Shown piece by piece: positions 1 through 7,938 of a stretch of 64,000 nt of DNA (position 1 is the first letter of the stretch; each line of letters starts with the position of its first letter). A program made the position numbers and the translations under genes. Origin of the DNA: RGIG6178 sp045118975 (GTDB lineage: Bacteria; Bacillota_I; Bacilli_A; RFN20; DUOF01); contig JBGVCT010000016.1 of assembly GCA_045118975.1 (NCBI GenBank), forward strand, positions 62,001 through 126,000, given 5' to 3'. The notes below the pieces were generated by a model that was not told the DNA's origin, did not search any database, and saw only the letters and a program-made list of their open reading frames with translations.

Positions 1-1
1 T

Positions 2-1189
2 AATAAAATCAAAAATATAGATAACAATGGTAAAGCAGTAGAAAATGGTGATTGGGATTTTGTGTGGGCTAATCAATGGGAACCTGCAACAAGAACTCAA
101 GATGCTTTTGATTGTTATATAAAAAGATTTGGTAAAGATAGTTGTTCTAATGAAGATATAACTACTGTTATTAAAGAAAACATTCCTGACCATACATTAT
201 TAACTGGTGGATTCCCTTGCCAAGATTACTCTGTTGCTAGAACAAAATCTGGCGAAAAAGGAATTGAAGGTAAAAAAGGTGTTTTATGGTGGCAAATCAA
301 TGACATCTTATTAGCTAAAAAGCCTCCATTTGTTTTATTAGAAAATGTAGATAGACTAATAAAAGCTCCTGCTAGACAAAGAGGTAGAGATTTTGGAATT
401 ATTTTAAGATGTTTAAATGATGCTGGTTACTGTGTTGAATGGAGAGTAATTAATGCTGCAGAATATGGACATCCTCAAAAGAGAAGAAGAACATATATAT
501 TTGCATATAACAAAAATACAAACTATTACACTCAACAATGTAATGTGACTCCAGAAGAAATCTTATTAAATAAAGGTATGTTTGCTAAATCATTTCCTGT
601 ATCTAAGTTAGCTACTAAAGTTAGCCAAACAGATTTAAGTTCTAATTCATATAATGATTTAGTAGATATGACAGCAGAATTTAAATTCAACTTTGAAAAT
701 AGTGGATACTTATGTGATGGTATTGTATATACAGCTAAAACTCAACCTGTATTGGAAGATCCAATCACATTATTCCAAATTAGAGAACAAGACAGCGTTG
801 ATGCAAAATATCAATTAACGAAGAATATAGATAAGTTCATATATTTAAAAGGAAGTAAAAAAATACCTAGAGTATCTAAAACTGGTATGGAATATAATTA
901 TTCTGAAGGCAAAATGTCTTTCCCAGATAGATTAGATATGCCAGGTAGAACAATGCTTACAAGTGAAGGAACAGTAAATAGAAGTTCTCATGTAATAAGC
1001 GACTTACAAACTGGTATGTTAAGAATTATTACTCCAAAAGAAGCAGAAAGACTTAACCAATTCCCAGATAACTGGACTAATTCAGGAATGACAGATTCAA
1101 AGAGATACTTCATGATGGGAAATGCATTAGTTTGTGGCGTAATTGAAAAAATTGGTAATCAATTAAATGAAATTATAGACTGCGAATAA
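2..1189 (+). CDS. DNA (cytosine-5-)-methyltransferase, 5'-truncated by window edge
   Basis: Transfers a methyl group from SAM to C5 of cytosine in DNA. The reading frame is open to the first base of the window, so the N-terminal SAM-binding motif (FxGxG) lies outside; the GTG at 62 is not the true start. Visible motifs are the catalytic Pro-Cys in GGFPCQD (about nt 208-228), motif VI ENV (in LLENVDRL), motif VIII QKRRR, a motif IX region ITPKEAERLNQFP and motif X GNALVCGVI near the end. No specificity subunit or obvious cognate restriction enzyme is next to it, but a helicase with a probable nuclease motif and a HEPN protein follow on the same strand, so it may belong to a restriction or defence patch. 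The recognition sequence cannot be read from the protein. Confidence 0.93.
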   Translation, partial: NKIKNIDNNGKAVENGDWDFVWANQWEPATRTQDAFDCYIKRFGKDSCSNEDITTVIKENIPDHTLLTGGFPCQDYSVARTKSGEKGIEGKKGVLWWQINDILLAKKPPFVLLENVDRLIKAPARQRGRDFGIILRCLNDAGYCVEWRVINAAEYGHPQKRRRTYIFAYNKNTNYYTQQCNVTPEEILLNKGMFAKSFPVSKLATKVSQTDLSSNSYNDLVDMTAEFKFNFENSGYLCDGIVYTAKTQPVLEDPITLFQIREQDSVDAKYQLTKNIDKFIYLKGSKKIPRVSKTGMEYNYSEGKMSFPDRLDMPGRTMLTSEGTVNRSSHVISDLQTGMLRIITPKEAERLNQFPDNWTNSGMTDSKRYFMMGNALVCGVIEKIGNQLNEIIDCE

Positions 1190-1325
1190 TTATATAATTT
1201 TTATGGATGTTTTGTGAGAACATTTTGAGAACACTTTTTGGAAAATTGATTCTAAGCAATACTAAATTGGTGCGAAAAATAGTGAAAAATGACTAAAAAT
1301 ATGGTGTTTTTACTATAAAAACCGA

Positions 1326-1383
1326 GTGTTTGCATACAATCATATGCCTCCCTAGCCCCACCAAGTGTGTCGTATGCGAACAC
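1326..1383 (+). promoter_or_regulatory. inverted repeat able to compete with the downstream terminator
   Basis: Bases 1326-1337 (GTGTTTGCATAC) pair with 1372-1383 (GTATGCGAACAC) over 12 bp with one G-U. The 3' arm overlaps the 5' arm of the terminator at 1377-1405, so the two hairpins exclude each other. The loop contains a run ending in CCCCACCA, which resembles a tRNA or tmRNA 3' end, but no T-arm folds in front of it. Confidence 0.4.
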
Positions 1384-1405
1384 CTTATCCAGGTGTTCGT
1401 TTTTT
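1377..1405 (+). terminator. intrinsic terminator
   Basis: A 9-bp stem (CGAACACCT / AGGTGTTCG) with a 5-nt loop is followed by six T. It lies about 190 bp after the methyltransferase stop. The rest of the 320-bp gap from 1190 to 1509 holds AT-rich sequence and probably the promoter of the next gene (TATAAT-like near 1480). Confidence 0.85.
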
Positions 1406-1509
1406 AATACAAAATCTTCATCAACTCCATTACAAAGAATACATGAACAGTATTCTTTTTTTGTTTTATTAATATTCTGTTATAATAATATAAATTGGTG
1501 GTGAATTAG

Positions 1510-2970
1510 GTGAAAAAAGTAAATTTATTTGATATTTCTAAACTGCATGATAACAAAGCTATCAGTGAGATATATGTAAGATATTTGGCTGACTTTCCAG
1601 ATGAAAAACAATATAGACACGAAGAAATTAAATATATAAATGAATTATTGAAAATACTTAATATAGAAACTGAAGAAGTAGAAGATTTTTATTATGGTTA
1701 TGAAGTTCCACAATTAAATAAGGAGTTTGATTTACTTAAGGTTACAAAAGAGTCTGTATTAAACATAGAACTAAAAGGAACCGTGGATGATGAGTTGAAA
1801 ATACTAGAACAGTTGAAGAAAAACTTGCACTATTTAAAACTTCTAAATAGAAAATGCTATCAGTTCACCTATTTATCTAAAGAACAAAAATTGTTCAAAT
1901 TGAATAAAAACAAACTAGAGGTCATAGATTTTGATGAATTGTATGAAGTAATTAAATCAATATCTCAAGAGGACATTGACGAAGTTTACTTAGATGAATA
2001 TTATAAACCAAATGTTATTTTGGTTTCTCCACTTAATAATCCTAAAAGATTTATAAGTAATTCATACTTACTAACTGAAAATCAGGAAAATATAAAAAAA
2101 GAAATAATTAATGATTTAGAAATTAATAACAAGAAATATTACGCTATTCATGGGAATGCAGGAACTGGAAAAACATTACTACTATATGATATTGGGAAAA
2201 CACTTTCTGAAAATAAAAATATTCTTCTTATCCATTCTGGTATTATTTGTAAAGGACATAGCTTTTTGAATAAAAATATGGAAAAATTTAAGATAATTTC
2301 AGCAAAAGATTTAAAGTACAAAGATTTAAGAAATGTTGATGTTTTGCTTGTTGACGAAGCTCACAGATTGTATAGAGAAGATTTAGAAAAAATAATAAAA
2401 TGGGTAAATAAGAAAGTTTACTCTTGTATTTTTTCTTTTGATGGAAAGCAAGTCTTATCTTATAGTGAAGAACGAAGGCAAACAACAGAAAATATAAAAT
2501 TCATATGCAAAGGAAGATTACACAAATTAACAAATAAAATTAGAACAAATAAAGAAATTTCCTTATTTGTACAATGTTTATTTGATTTGAGTAAGTATAG
2601 GGATGAATACAAATTTGCTAACGTTAAAATTGTTTATGAGCCAGACAAACTTAAAGCGGTTGAAAGGGCAAAGAATGCTTTGGGTTACACATATATATCA
2701 TATACAGGTTCTTTTTATAATCATGATATAGACTACCAATTTTCTCAACATAATACTCACAATGTCATTGGTCAAGAATTCGATAGGGTATGTATGATCA
2801 TGGGAAATGAATTTTATTATAAAAACAATAAATTAAAAGGATATACTCATCCCACTCCGGACTATATTTATACTCAATTGTTATATCAAGGATTAACGAG
2901 AGCTCAAACTGGTGTGCTTTTAATAATAACTGATATTGAGCTTTTGAAAAGCATATTAAACCTGATTTAG
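1510..2970 (+). CDS. DUF2075-like (Schlafen-3-type) helicase/ATPase with probable N-terminal PD-(D/E)XK nuclease motif
   Basis: A 486-residue P-loop ATPase. Walker A is GNAGTGKT (about residues 215-222), Walker B is VLLVDEAHR (D282 E283), and the C-terminus carries an SF1-like tail (NVIGQEFDR, then QGLTRAQTGVLL). The N-terminal 150 residues contain D74 and E87-x-K89 (EFDLLKV ... IELKG), the spacing expected of a PD-(D/E)XK nuclease core; this part is inference. The GTG start at 1510 follows a GGTGGTGAATTA ribosome site. It sits 49 bp upstream of a HEPN gene on the same strand, and the pair looks co-transcribed. The methyltransferase upstream is separated by a terminator. Likely role: DNA or RNA processing in defence; substrate unknown. 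Confidence 0.75.
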   Translation: MKKVNLFDISKLHDNKAISEIYVRYLADFPDEKQYRHEEIKYINELLKILNIETEEVEDFYYGYEVPQLNKEFDLLKVTKESVLNIELKGTVDDELKILEQLKKNLHYLKLLNRKCYQFTYLSKEQKLFKLNKNKLEVIDFDELYEVIKSISQEDIDEVYLDEYYKPNVILVSPLNNPKRFISNSYLLTENQENIKKEIINDLEINNKKYYAIHGNAGTGKTLLLYDIGKTLSENKNILLIHSGIICKGHSFLNKNMEKFKIISAKDLKYKDLRNVDVLLVDEAHRLYREDLEKIIKWVNKKVYSCIFSFDGKQVLSYSEERRQTTENIKFICKGRLHKLTNKIRTNKEISLFVQCLFDLSKYRDEYKFANVKIVYEPDKLKAVERAKNALGYTYISYTGSFYNHDIDYQFSQHNTHNVIGQEFDRVCMIMGNEFYYKNNKLKGYTHPTPDYIYTQLLYQGLTRAQTGVLLIITDIELLKSILNLI

Positions 2971-3019
2971 AAAGAAAAAGTTGAATTTTATTAGATTTGT
3001 AATGAATGGAGGAAAATAA

Positions 3020-4264
3020 ATGAAGGTATCCAGCGCAATAAGTGAAGTATTAAACGTATTGAAAATCCCTAATGAAGAAAGAAGACTACTTCATGATATT
3101 TATATAATTAAATATAGTGATAATATTAAATCGGAAAAAGATTATGATAAATTAAGAAATAATCCAGAATATCATCTTGTTGGTAGAGAAAAAATACGAA
3201 AGTATAACTCGGCATTTGAGCACTTATATAATTCTTTAGGTCTTGAGGTGGCAGGACTATCATCAAATGAATTTAGAAAGAAAATTGAGCAATTACTATT
3301 TTTTGACAATTTTACTGAGGAAAAAATTAGAGAAAAATTGAAAAGTATACCTCTGCAACACTATCATTGTGTAGATAAAATATATGGGATAAACATAGAA
3401 AATGATATGCTAGTATTAGGAAAATACACATTATTAAATCCTATTTATATATCTCATTACTTAAAAGAAAAAATAGAAGCAAAAAACCATCACTATATAG
3501 ATGATTTTATAGATACAGAAGAAAATGCAGATAAATTCATATACGTTATTTGTGATTATTCAGGTAAAGGCGTTGATTTACCAAGGGAAAAATTTGATAT
3601 GGATTTAGCGACCTTTATAAATATTCTTAGATATATGATTCGAATAAAAAATTCAAGACTTAACATAGATTTAAGTGCATATAATCCAAGGCAGCTAAAT
3701 AAATTTCAATTTTCTGATGAGGGTAGTATCTATAGTAGTTTTAAGATAGATAGAAAAGATGTGACAATTACATTGTATGAAGACTATATTACAGATATTG
3801 ATTTGGGTTTTAATAAAATTTGGGAAATAACTAATAAAGATAACAAAAATGATTTTGAAAATAGAATTATGCTTGCTATAGATTGGGTTGGACAGTCTCT
3901 TCAAGAAAATAATGATGATATGTCAATATGTAAACTTGCTTTTGCATTTGAGTCATTATTTCATGTGCAAAAAGATAATATGATAAGCCCAAGTATTCAA
4001 TATAGTATTGCAGAGAGTGTCGCTTTCCTAATTGGAAAAACGCCTGAAGAAAGGATAAATATAAAAAAAAGATTTAAGGAATTTTATTCTCATAGATCTT
4101 CAATTGTTCATGGTGGAAGTTCTAAAAAGAAGAGTGATTATGACTATTTCTTGTCATTATTAATAGGGTCCATTTCGTATTTATTGACTGATGAAAATTT
4201 TGCGAATTGTAAAAACGGAGAAGATATATCCAATATTCTTGATATGAACTTTAAGTTTAAATAA
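3020..4264 (+). CDS. HEPN-domain protein (Apea-like), possible RNase effector
   Basis: A 414-residue soluble protein. The C-terminal third has the look of an Apea-like HEPN domain: a helix with LAFAFESLF, then about 60 residues later R359-SSIV-H364 followed by GG. R-x4-H is the catalytic signature of HEPN ribonucleases. The N-terminal 250 residues are not recognised. The ATG at 3020 is preceded by a GGAGG site. It directly follows the helicase/nuclease gene, 49 bp away, suggesting a two-gene unit in which one partner senses or remodels nucleic acid and the other cleaves RNA. That division of labour is inference. No transmembrane segment is visible. Confidence 0.65.
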   Translation: MKVSSAISEVLNVLKIPNEERRLLHDIYIIKYSDNIKSEKDYDKLRNNPEYHLVGREKIRKYNSAFEHLYNSLGLEVAGLSSNEFRKKIEQLLFFDNFTEEKIREKLKSIPLQHYHCVDKIYGINIENDMLVLGKYTLLNPIYISHYLKEKIEAKNHHYIDDFIDTEENADKFIYVICDYSGKGVDLPREKFDMDLATFINILRYMIRIKNSRLNIDLSAYNPRQLNKFQFSDEGSIYSSFKIDRKDVTITLYEDYITDIDLGFNKIWEITNKDNKNDFENRIMLAIDWVGQSLQENNDDMSICKLAFAFESLFHVQKDNMISPSIQYSIAESVAFLIGKTPEERINIKKRFKEFYSHRSSIVHGGSSKKKSDYDYFLSLLIGSISYLLTDENFANCKNGEDISNILDMNFKFK

Positions 4265-4274
4265 AAATTGAGAG

Positions 4275-4294
4275 CTTTATTTAGCTAAATAAAG
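4275..4294. repeat. perfect 20-bp palindrome
   Basis: CTTTATTTAGCTAAATAAAG is its own reverse complement and lies 11 bp after the HEPN stop codon. It has no T-run, so it is a weak terminator candidate or a protein-binding palindrome. Confidence 0.5.
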
Positions 4295-4371
4295 TTTAAA
4301 ATAGAAATAATAACCTTTTAAATATAACAGTTCGTTTTCTATATTTTGAGTTCCACCATATCTAAATAATT

Positions 4372-4403
4372 ACTCTGATACAATCGTGTATTGGAGTTTT
4401 TTT
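4372..4403 (+). terminator. intrinsic terminator
   Basis: An 11-bp stem with two G-U pairs (ACTCTGATACA / TGTATTGGAGT) around a tetraloop is followed by seven T. It is the probable end of the helicase-HEPN transcript. Confidence 0.7.
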
Positions 4404-4571
4404 ATACCAATTCATAGTAAAATAGGAAAGGTTTGGATGTTTCAAGTGTATTTGTCCTTAAGTAATGTTTAAATGATGCAGTTGTAAGGACTCTAATATA
4501 GCGAGGTTTAGTTTAAGTATCATTATCTGTATTATGTAGGCGCGTAATGGATCAAGATCAAAAAAACAAGC

Positions 4572-4600
4572 AAAAAAGGCATCCGAAGATGCCTTTTTTG
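4572..4600. terminator. bidirectional intrinsic terminator
   Basis: GGCATC-CGAA-GATGCC is flanked by six A on the left and six T on the right, so it can work on both strands. Confidence 0.85.
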
Positions 4601-4646
4601 AAAACCTCCACAGTCTATTACACGAGCAATAGATAGCTTTGAATAC
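4572..4646 (-). ncRNA. putative small RNA of about 75 nt
   Basis: On the minus strand a near-ideal promoter, TTGACA (4676-4681), a 17-bp spacer and TAATAT (4653-4658), drives a short transcript that should start near 4646. It ends at a terminator hairpin GGCATC-TTCG-GATGCC plus six T (hairpin 4578-4593, T-run 4572-4577). No convincing reading frame fits. It lies between the HEPN gene and the MazF-like gene in a 474-bp gap (4265-4738). The function is unknown, and antitoxin or attenuator roles are only guesses. Confidence 0.45.
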
Positions 4647-4652
4647 ACACAT

Positions 4653-4681
4653 ATATTACTTAATTTTACACTATTTGTCAA
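4653..4681 (-). promoter_or_regulatory. sigma-A type promoter for the putative small RNA
   Basis: The minus strand reads TTGACA, 17 bp, TAATAT. It is one of the best promoter matches in the window and no CDS explains it. Confidence 0.65.
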
Positions 4682-4738
4682 ATATAAGTTATAATAATGT
4701 GTACAATATATAGTATGAACTGTTGTTGTAAATTTATA

Positions 4739-5554
4739 CTAAATCATAAAATATATTTTTAAATTTTCTTTTATCTTTTGAATTTCCTCTTCAGTTAATT
4801 CAATAGTTAGTTGGGTGTTTTTATCAATCAAAGGTTTTACAAAACGTTTAATACTGATTCGTTTTCCGTCATTTAATTTAATAATATTTGTTTTTCCGTC
4901 AATAATTTTTTTAATATTATAATAGTAATTCTTTTTTGGGATTTTGCTAGTTATTGGAAAAACAAAATATGAACTATCTTCTTTATTTTCTGTATTAACG
5001 TGTTCCTTCCAAACTAAGACAGGTCTTAATTTGTTTATTTCAGAACCTACGTTATTTCCAATATAAGCAAAGTAAATTCTATATTGTACAATATCAAGTT
5101 TAGATTTGTATTTTGAAAATTTAATATCTTCTTTTGTAATGGCCCATTCTAGATATTTAAGCATTTGCTCTGTTAGTGTTATATCATTCAATTTTCCATC
5201 AATGAGATTGCTGCCTATGGTTGTATTACACTTTGTACCAAAGTCTATCAATAATTTATCTACTATTGATTTGGTGACTAAATCAAATTCATATGGTGTA
5301 GCTATTACTTCTTTTCCTTTTAAATGAAGTTGACGTTGCATTTGATGTTTGTTTATTTTTTCATATGTTCCAAGTATGTAAACTTTATTTAAATTGTTTA
5401 TAGTAATATATTTAGAAGTTGATTCAGGTTCAACTAATTTTGCCATTAAGACAAAAGGTTTAACATCAGTATCTCCAAGATAAATTCCTATTTGTTCTTC
5501 ACCATTTTCGTCTAGATATGAATATATATTTTTAGGAAATAATTGTACTTTCAT
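4739..5554 (-). CDS. PemK/MazF-like protein with N-terminal extension
   Basis: 271 residues. The C-terminal half carries a PemK/MazF-type signature: GNNVGSEINKLRPVLVW, then VFPITSK and KRISIKRFVKPL, as in endoribonuclease toxins that cleave mRNA. The N-terminal 140 residues are an unrecognised extension, making the protein more than twice the usual 110-120 residues. The start was placed at 5554, after a GAGGTGA site, rather than 30 nt upstream. No small antitoxin gene adjoins it; the next gene is divergent. It could be a toxin controlled differently, or a phage-island protein with a MazF fold. Confidence 0.7.
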   Translation of the reverse strand: MKVQLFPKNIYSYLDENGEEQIGIYLGDTDVKPFVLMAKLVEPESTSKYITINNLNKVYILGTYEKINKHQMQRQLHLKGKEVIATPYEFDLVTKSIVDKLLIDFGTKCNTTIGSNLIDGKLNDITLTEQMLKYLEWAITKEDIKFSKYKSKLDIVQYRIYFAYIGNNVGSEINKLRPVLVWKEHVNTENKEDSSYFVFPITSKIPKKNYYYNIKKIIDGKTNIIKLNDGKRISIKRFVKPLIDKNTQLTIELTEEEIQKIKENLKIYFMI

Positions 5555-5672
5555 TTTTGTCACCTCTAATATTAAGTATATCATATATTCCTTGTTTTTT
5601 TAATAAATAATATGGCTTATAATATGTTGCTTTGATATGATTTAGATAACATTAAACAGAGGATAGGTTAAT

Positions 5673-5984
5673 ATGGTAGGCAAATATAAAGTTATTACAT
5701 TATGTGGAAGTACTAAATTTAAGGAAGAGTTTTTAAGAGAACAAAAAAGACTAACGTTAGAAGGCAATATAGTAGTTTCAGTAGGCTTGTTTGGTCATAG
5801 TGGTGACAACGAAGTTTGGAGTGAAGGAACTAAAGAAATGTTAGATGATATGCATAAAAGAAAAATAGATATGGCGGATGAAATATTTGTTATAAATAAA
5901 GATGGATATGTTGGTAGTAGTACTAAATCGGAGATAGAATACGCAATTAAAACAAACAAAAAAGTTGTTTATATGGAAAATTGA
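5673..5984 (+). CDS. nucleoside 2-deoxyribosyltransferase-like (DUF4406-type) protein
   Basis: 103 residues with a small Rossmann-like fold. VITLCGSTKF near the N-terminus, DMADEIFVIN in the middle and GSSTKSEIEYA near the C-terminus match the nucleoside deoxyribosyltransferase-like superfamily that binds nucleotides. The family also includes proteins of unknown role, so the substrate is not assigned. The start ATG follows GAGGATAGG. It is divergent from the MazF-like gene and ends before a strong terminator at 6089-6118. Confidence 0.7.
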   Translation: MVGKYKVITLCGSTKFKEEFLREQKRLTLEGNIVVSVGLFGHSGDNEVWSEGTKEMLDDMHKRKIDMADEIFVINKDGYVGSSTKSEIEYAIKTNKKVVYMEN

Positions 5985-6032
5985 TCTTATAACGATTACT
6001 TAAAGCGAATTATTAAAGGGGGATAAAGAAAA

Positions 6033-6138
6033 ATAAGCAAAAAAGGCGAGGCTTCAAAAAGTGTATGCACAACCAAATGTAAAGCATAAGTTGGATACAA
6101 TAGTGTTCAACTTTTTTTGCTTATATAAATGGTTGTGC
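6033..6138 (+). repeat. crossed inverted repeats around a terminator (pseudoknot-capable)
   Basis: Bases 6033-6044 (ATAAGCAAAAAA) pair perfectly with 6113-6124. Bases 6067-6075 (GCACAACCA) pair perfectly with 6130-6138. The two helices cross each other and enclose the terminator hairpin at 6089-6112. Confidence 0.45.
6089..6118 (+). terminator. intrinsic terminator
   Basis: A 10-bp stem with two G-U pairs (AGTTGGATAC / GTGTTCAACT) and an AATA loop is followed by a T-run. Confidence 0.8.
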
Positions 6139-6154
6139 TATTATAATTAAGGAG

Positions 6155-6784
6155 ATGATTGGTGTGAAAAACAAGCTAGTTACCAAAGAAGCTCATAATG
6201 CGATAGCAGAAAAGTATTATGAATTATATAAAGATGATATATCAGATTTGAAATATTTTGATTTATTTTTAGAATGTTGTAAATCTAAAATTTTGGATTT
6301 AGGATGTGGTATGGGACATTATTCAAATTATATGTATAATAAAGGATTTGATGTTGTGGGTATTGATTTTTCACAAAATATGATAAATATAGCAAAAAAA
6401 GATAATCCAAACATTAATTTTATTGTTTCAGATATTTGTGATTTAGATGTGATAAAAAATCAAAAATTTGATGGAGTTGTCATAGCGTATGTTTTACAAC
6501 ATTTATCTAAAGAAGAAGTTTTAGATTTATTTGTACAAATAAATAATATAGTTAATGATAATTCTAAACTATTAATATTTTTAAGAGAAGGTAATGGTAT
6601 TGTTGAGGAAGTAGAACCCATTGATACAAGATATAAATATGTAATAAACGAATATTCTAAAGGGGAAATAAGCGAAATTTTAATAAAAAATGGGTGGAAG
6701 ATAAATTTAATAGATACAAAAGAATATATAGAAGACCCTAACTCTCTTGCTCCCAATACCTTGGTTATATTGGCGGAAAAATAG
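6155..6784 (+). CDS. class I SAM-dependent methyltransferase
   Basis: About 209 residues. Motif I is ILDLGCGMGHYS, followed by the acidic loop VVGIDFSQNMI and a motif IV region (FDGVVIAYVLQHL), as in small-molecule methyltransferases of the Methyltransf_11/25 type. The substrate is unknown. The start is ambiguous. TATAAT (6142-6147) lies 7 bp before the ATG at 6155, which would make a leaderless message. Alternatively AAGGAG (6149-6154) serves a GTG at 6164 if transcription comes from further upstream. It is followed by an adenosine-deaminase-like gene. Confidence 0.85.
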   Translation: MIGVKNKLVTKEAHNAIAEKYYELYKDDISDLKYFDLFLECCKSKILDLGCGMGHYSNYMYNKGFDVVGIDFSQNMINIAKKDNPNINFIVSDICDLDVIKNQKFDGVVIAYVLQHLSKEEVLDLFVQINNIVNDNSKLLIFLREGNGIVEEVEPIDTRYKYVINEYSKGEISEILIKNGWKINLIDTKEYIEDPNSLAPNTLVILAEK

Positions 6785-6869
6785 CCTTTTATTTATGTGT
6801 TGATTTTTAGTAAGAGCAAATAAAATTGTGGGTATTTGTGATATATTGTATATGGATGGTGGTTGTAGT

Positions 6870-7805
6870 ATGGTTATGAAAGATTCTAATTTTATCGAGT
6901 CATTGAAGAATTTAGATAAAGAAAAATTAGCAATGATACCAAAGGCGGATTTACATAATCATGCTGTTTTTTCTTGTGGGAGAGACTACTTGGCTATGAA
7001 TAATGTTGATATTCCTTTAGATCAAAGAGTTAATAATATTAGTGATTTAATAAATTTTGCTAGAAAATATATTAAACCCCTACAAAATAATAAAGAAGGA
7101 TTATATGTATTGTTAAATGGAACTTTCAAAAAATGCTTAGAAACTGGTGTAACTATAGTTGATACAAATATTGACTATAAAATATGTATTCAAGTGTTTG
7201 ATAACAATGTTAGTGAGTTTGTGAATTTCCTTAAATATTTTACATATGAAAACTTAAAGGTTCATTGGATAATTGATATTAGTAGGGATAGTTATTTGCA
7301 AGAATATGAAGAAATCATTATTGAATTAATTAAAACAGGTTTTTTCTATGGAATAGATTTAACTTCAACAGAAAATTGTCTACCTAATATAATGTTTAAA
7401 AATATTTATGAATTGGCAAATAAAAGCGGGTTAATAACAAAAGTTCATTGTGGTGAACAATTGGGAGCAGATTATATAAAAGAGTGCATCAATGATTTTA
7501 ATCCTAAGCAAATTCAACATGGTATACGTATTGTGGAAAGTGAAGATGTAATGAAATTAGCAAAATCAAAAGGGATAGTATTCAATGTGTGTCCTACAAG
7601 TAATCTTGTTTTAAATTATGCGAAAAGTTTAAAGGAACATCCAATATCTTATATGGTATATTATGGATTGAATGTTACTATAGGAACAGATGATATTTTA
7701 TTATTTGAAAGTGATATAAATGATGAATATATAAAATTATATGAGAATAAGGTATTAACTGCAGAACAGTTGGATAAGATACGCGAGTTCTCTTTAAGGG
7801 TATAA
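6870..7805 (+). CDS. adenosine deaminase-like metal-dependent hydrolase
   Basis: 311 residues of the adenosine/AMP deaminase amidohydrolase fold, expected to deaminate a purine or related base. The metal and catalytic motifs are all visible in order: DLHNH (HxH), KVHCGE, QHGIRI, the CPTSNLVL segment and TIGTDDILLF. The start was set at the ATG at 6870, 7 bp after GGTGG; the longer frame from a GTG at 6828 has no ribosome site. It may act with the methyltransferase just upstream, but nothing proves it. Confidence 0.82.
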   Translation: MVMKDSNFIESLKNLDKEKLAMIPKADLHNHAVFSCGRDYLAMNNVDIPLDQRVNNISDLINFARKYIKPLQNNKEGLYVLLNGTFKKCLETGVTIVDTNIDYKICIQVFDNNVSEFVNFLKYFTYENLKVHWIIDISRDSYLQEYEEIIIELIKTGFFYGIDLTSTENCLPNIMFKNIYELANKSGLITKVHCGEQLGADYIKECINDFNPKQIQHGIRIVESEDVMKLAKSKGIVFNVCPTSNLVLNYAKSLKEHPISYMVYYGLNVTIGTDDILLFESDINDEYIKLYENKVLTAEQLDKIREFSLRV

Positions 7806-7869
7806 TGATATATAGTATCGCTATATTTTGCTTTGTTTAATTTTTGTGTTTGAAAAATAGTCTCGGTTA

Positions 7870-7898
7870 TTGCAATGATAAAATGCGCGAGGTATAAT
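7870..7898 (+). promoter_or_regulatory. promoter of the AbrB-ABC exporter operon
   Basis: TTGCAA (7870-7875), a 17-bp spacer and TATAAT (7893-7898). The predicted start is near 7905, just ahead of an inverted repeat and the AGGAGG site of the AbrB gene. Confidence 0.65.
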
Positions 7899-7908
7899 AA
7901 GTATGAAA

Positions 7909-7926
7909 AGTATAATTTGTTATACT
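7909..7926 (+). promoter_or_regulatory. inverted repeat at the start of the AbrB transcript (possible operator)
   Basis: AGTATAA-TTTG-TTATACT is a perfect 7-bp inverted repeat placed between the predicted transcription start and the ribosome site. It fits an autoregulatory operator or a 5' stabilising hairpin. Confidence 0.5.
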
Positions 7927-7938
7927 ATAGGAGGCTAT

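Noticed and set aside
1190..1363. Possible tmRNA or tRNA ending in CCCCACCA
   Set aside because: The 5-bp T-stem and acceptor partner cannot be found upstream, and only about 170 bp separate it from the methyltransferase stop.
4458..4652. Minus-strand ORF containing KKASSDAFFACFF
   Set aside because: That peptide is the translation of a GGCATC hairpin terminator and is a familiar artefact. There is also no ribosome site.
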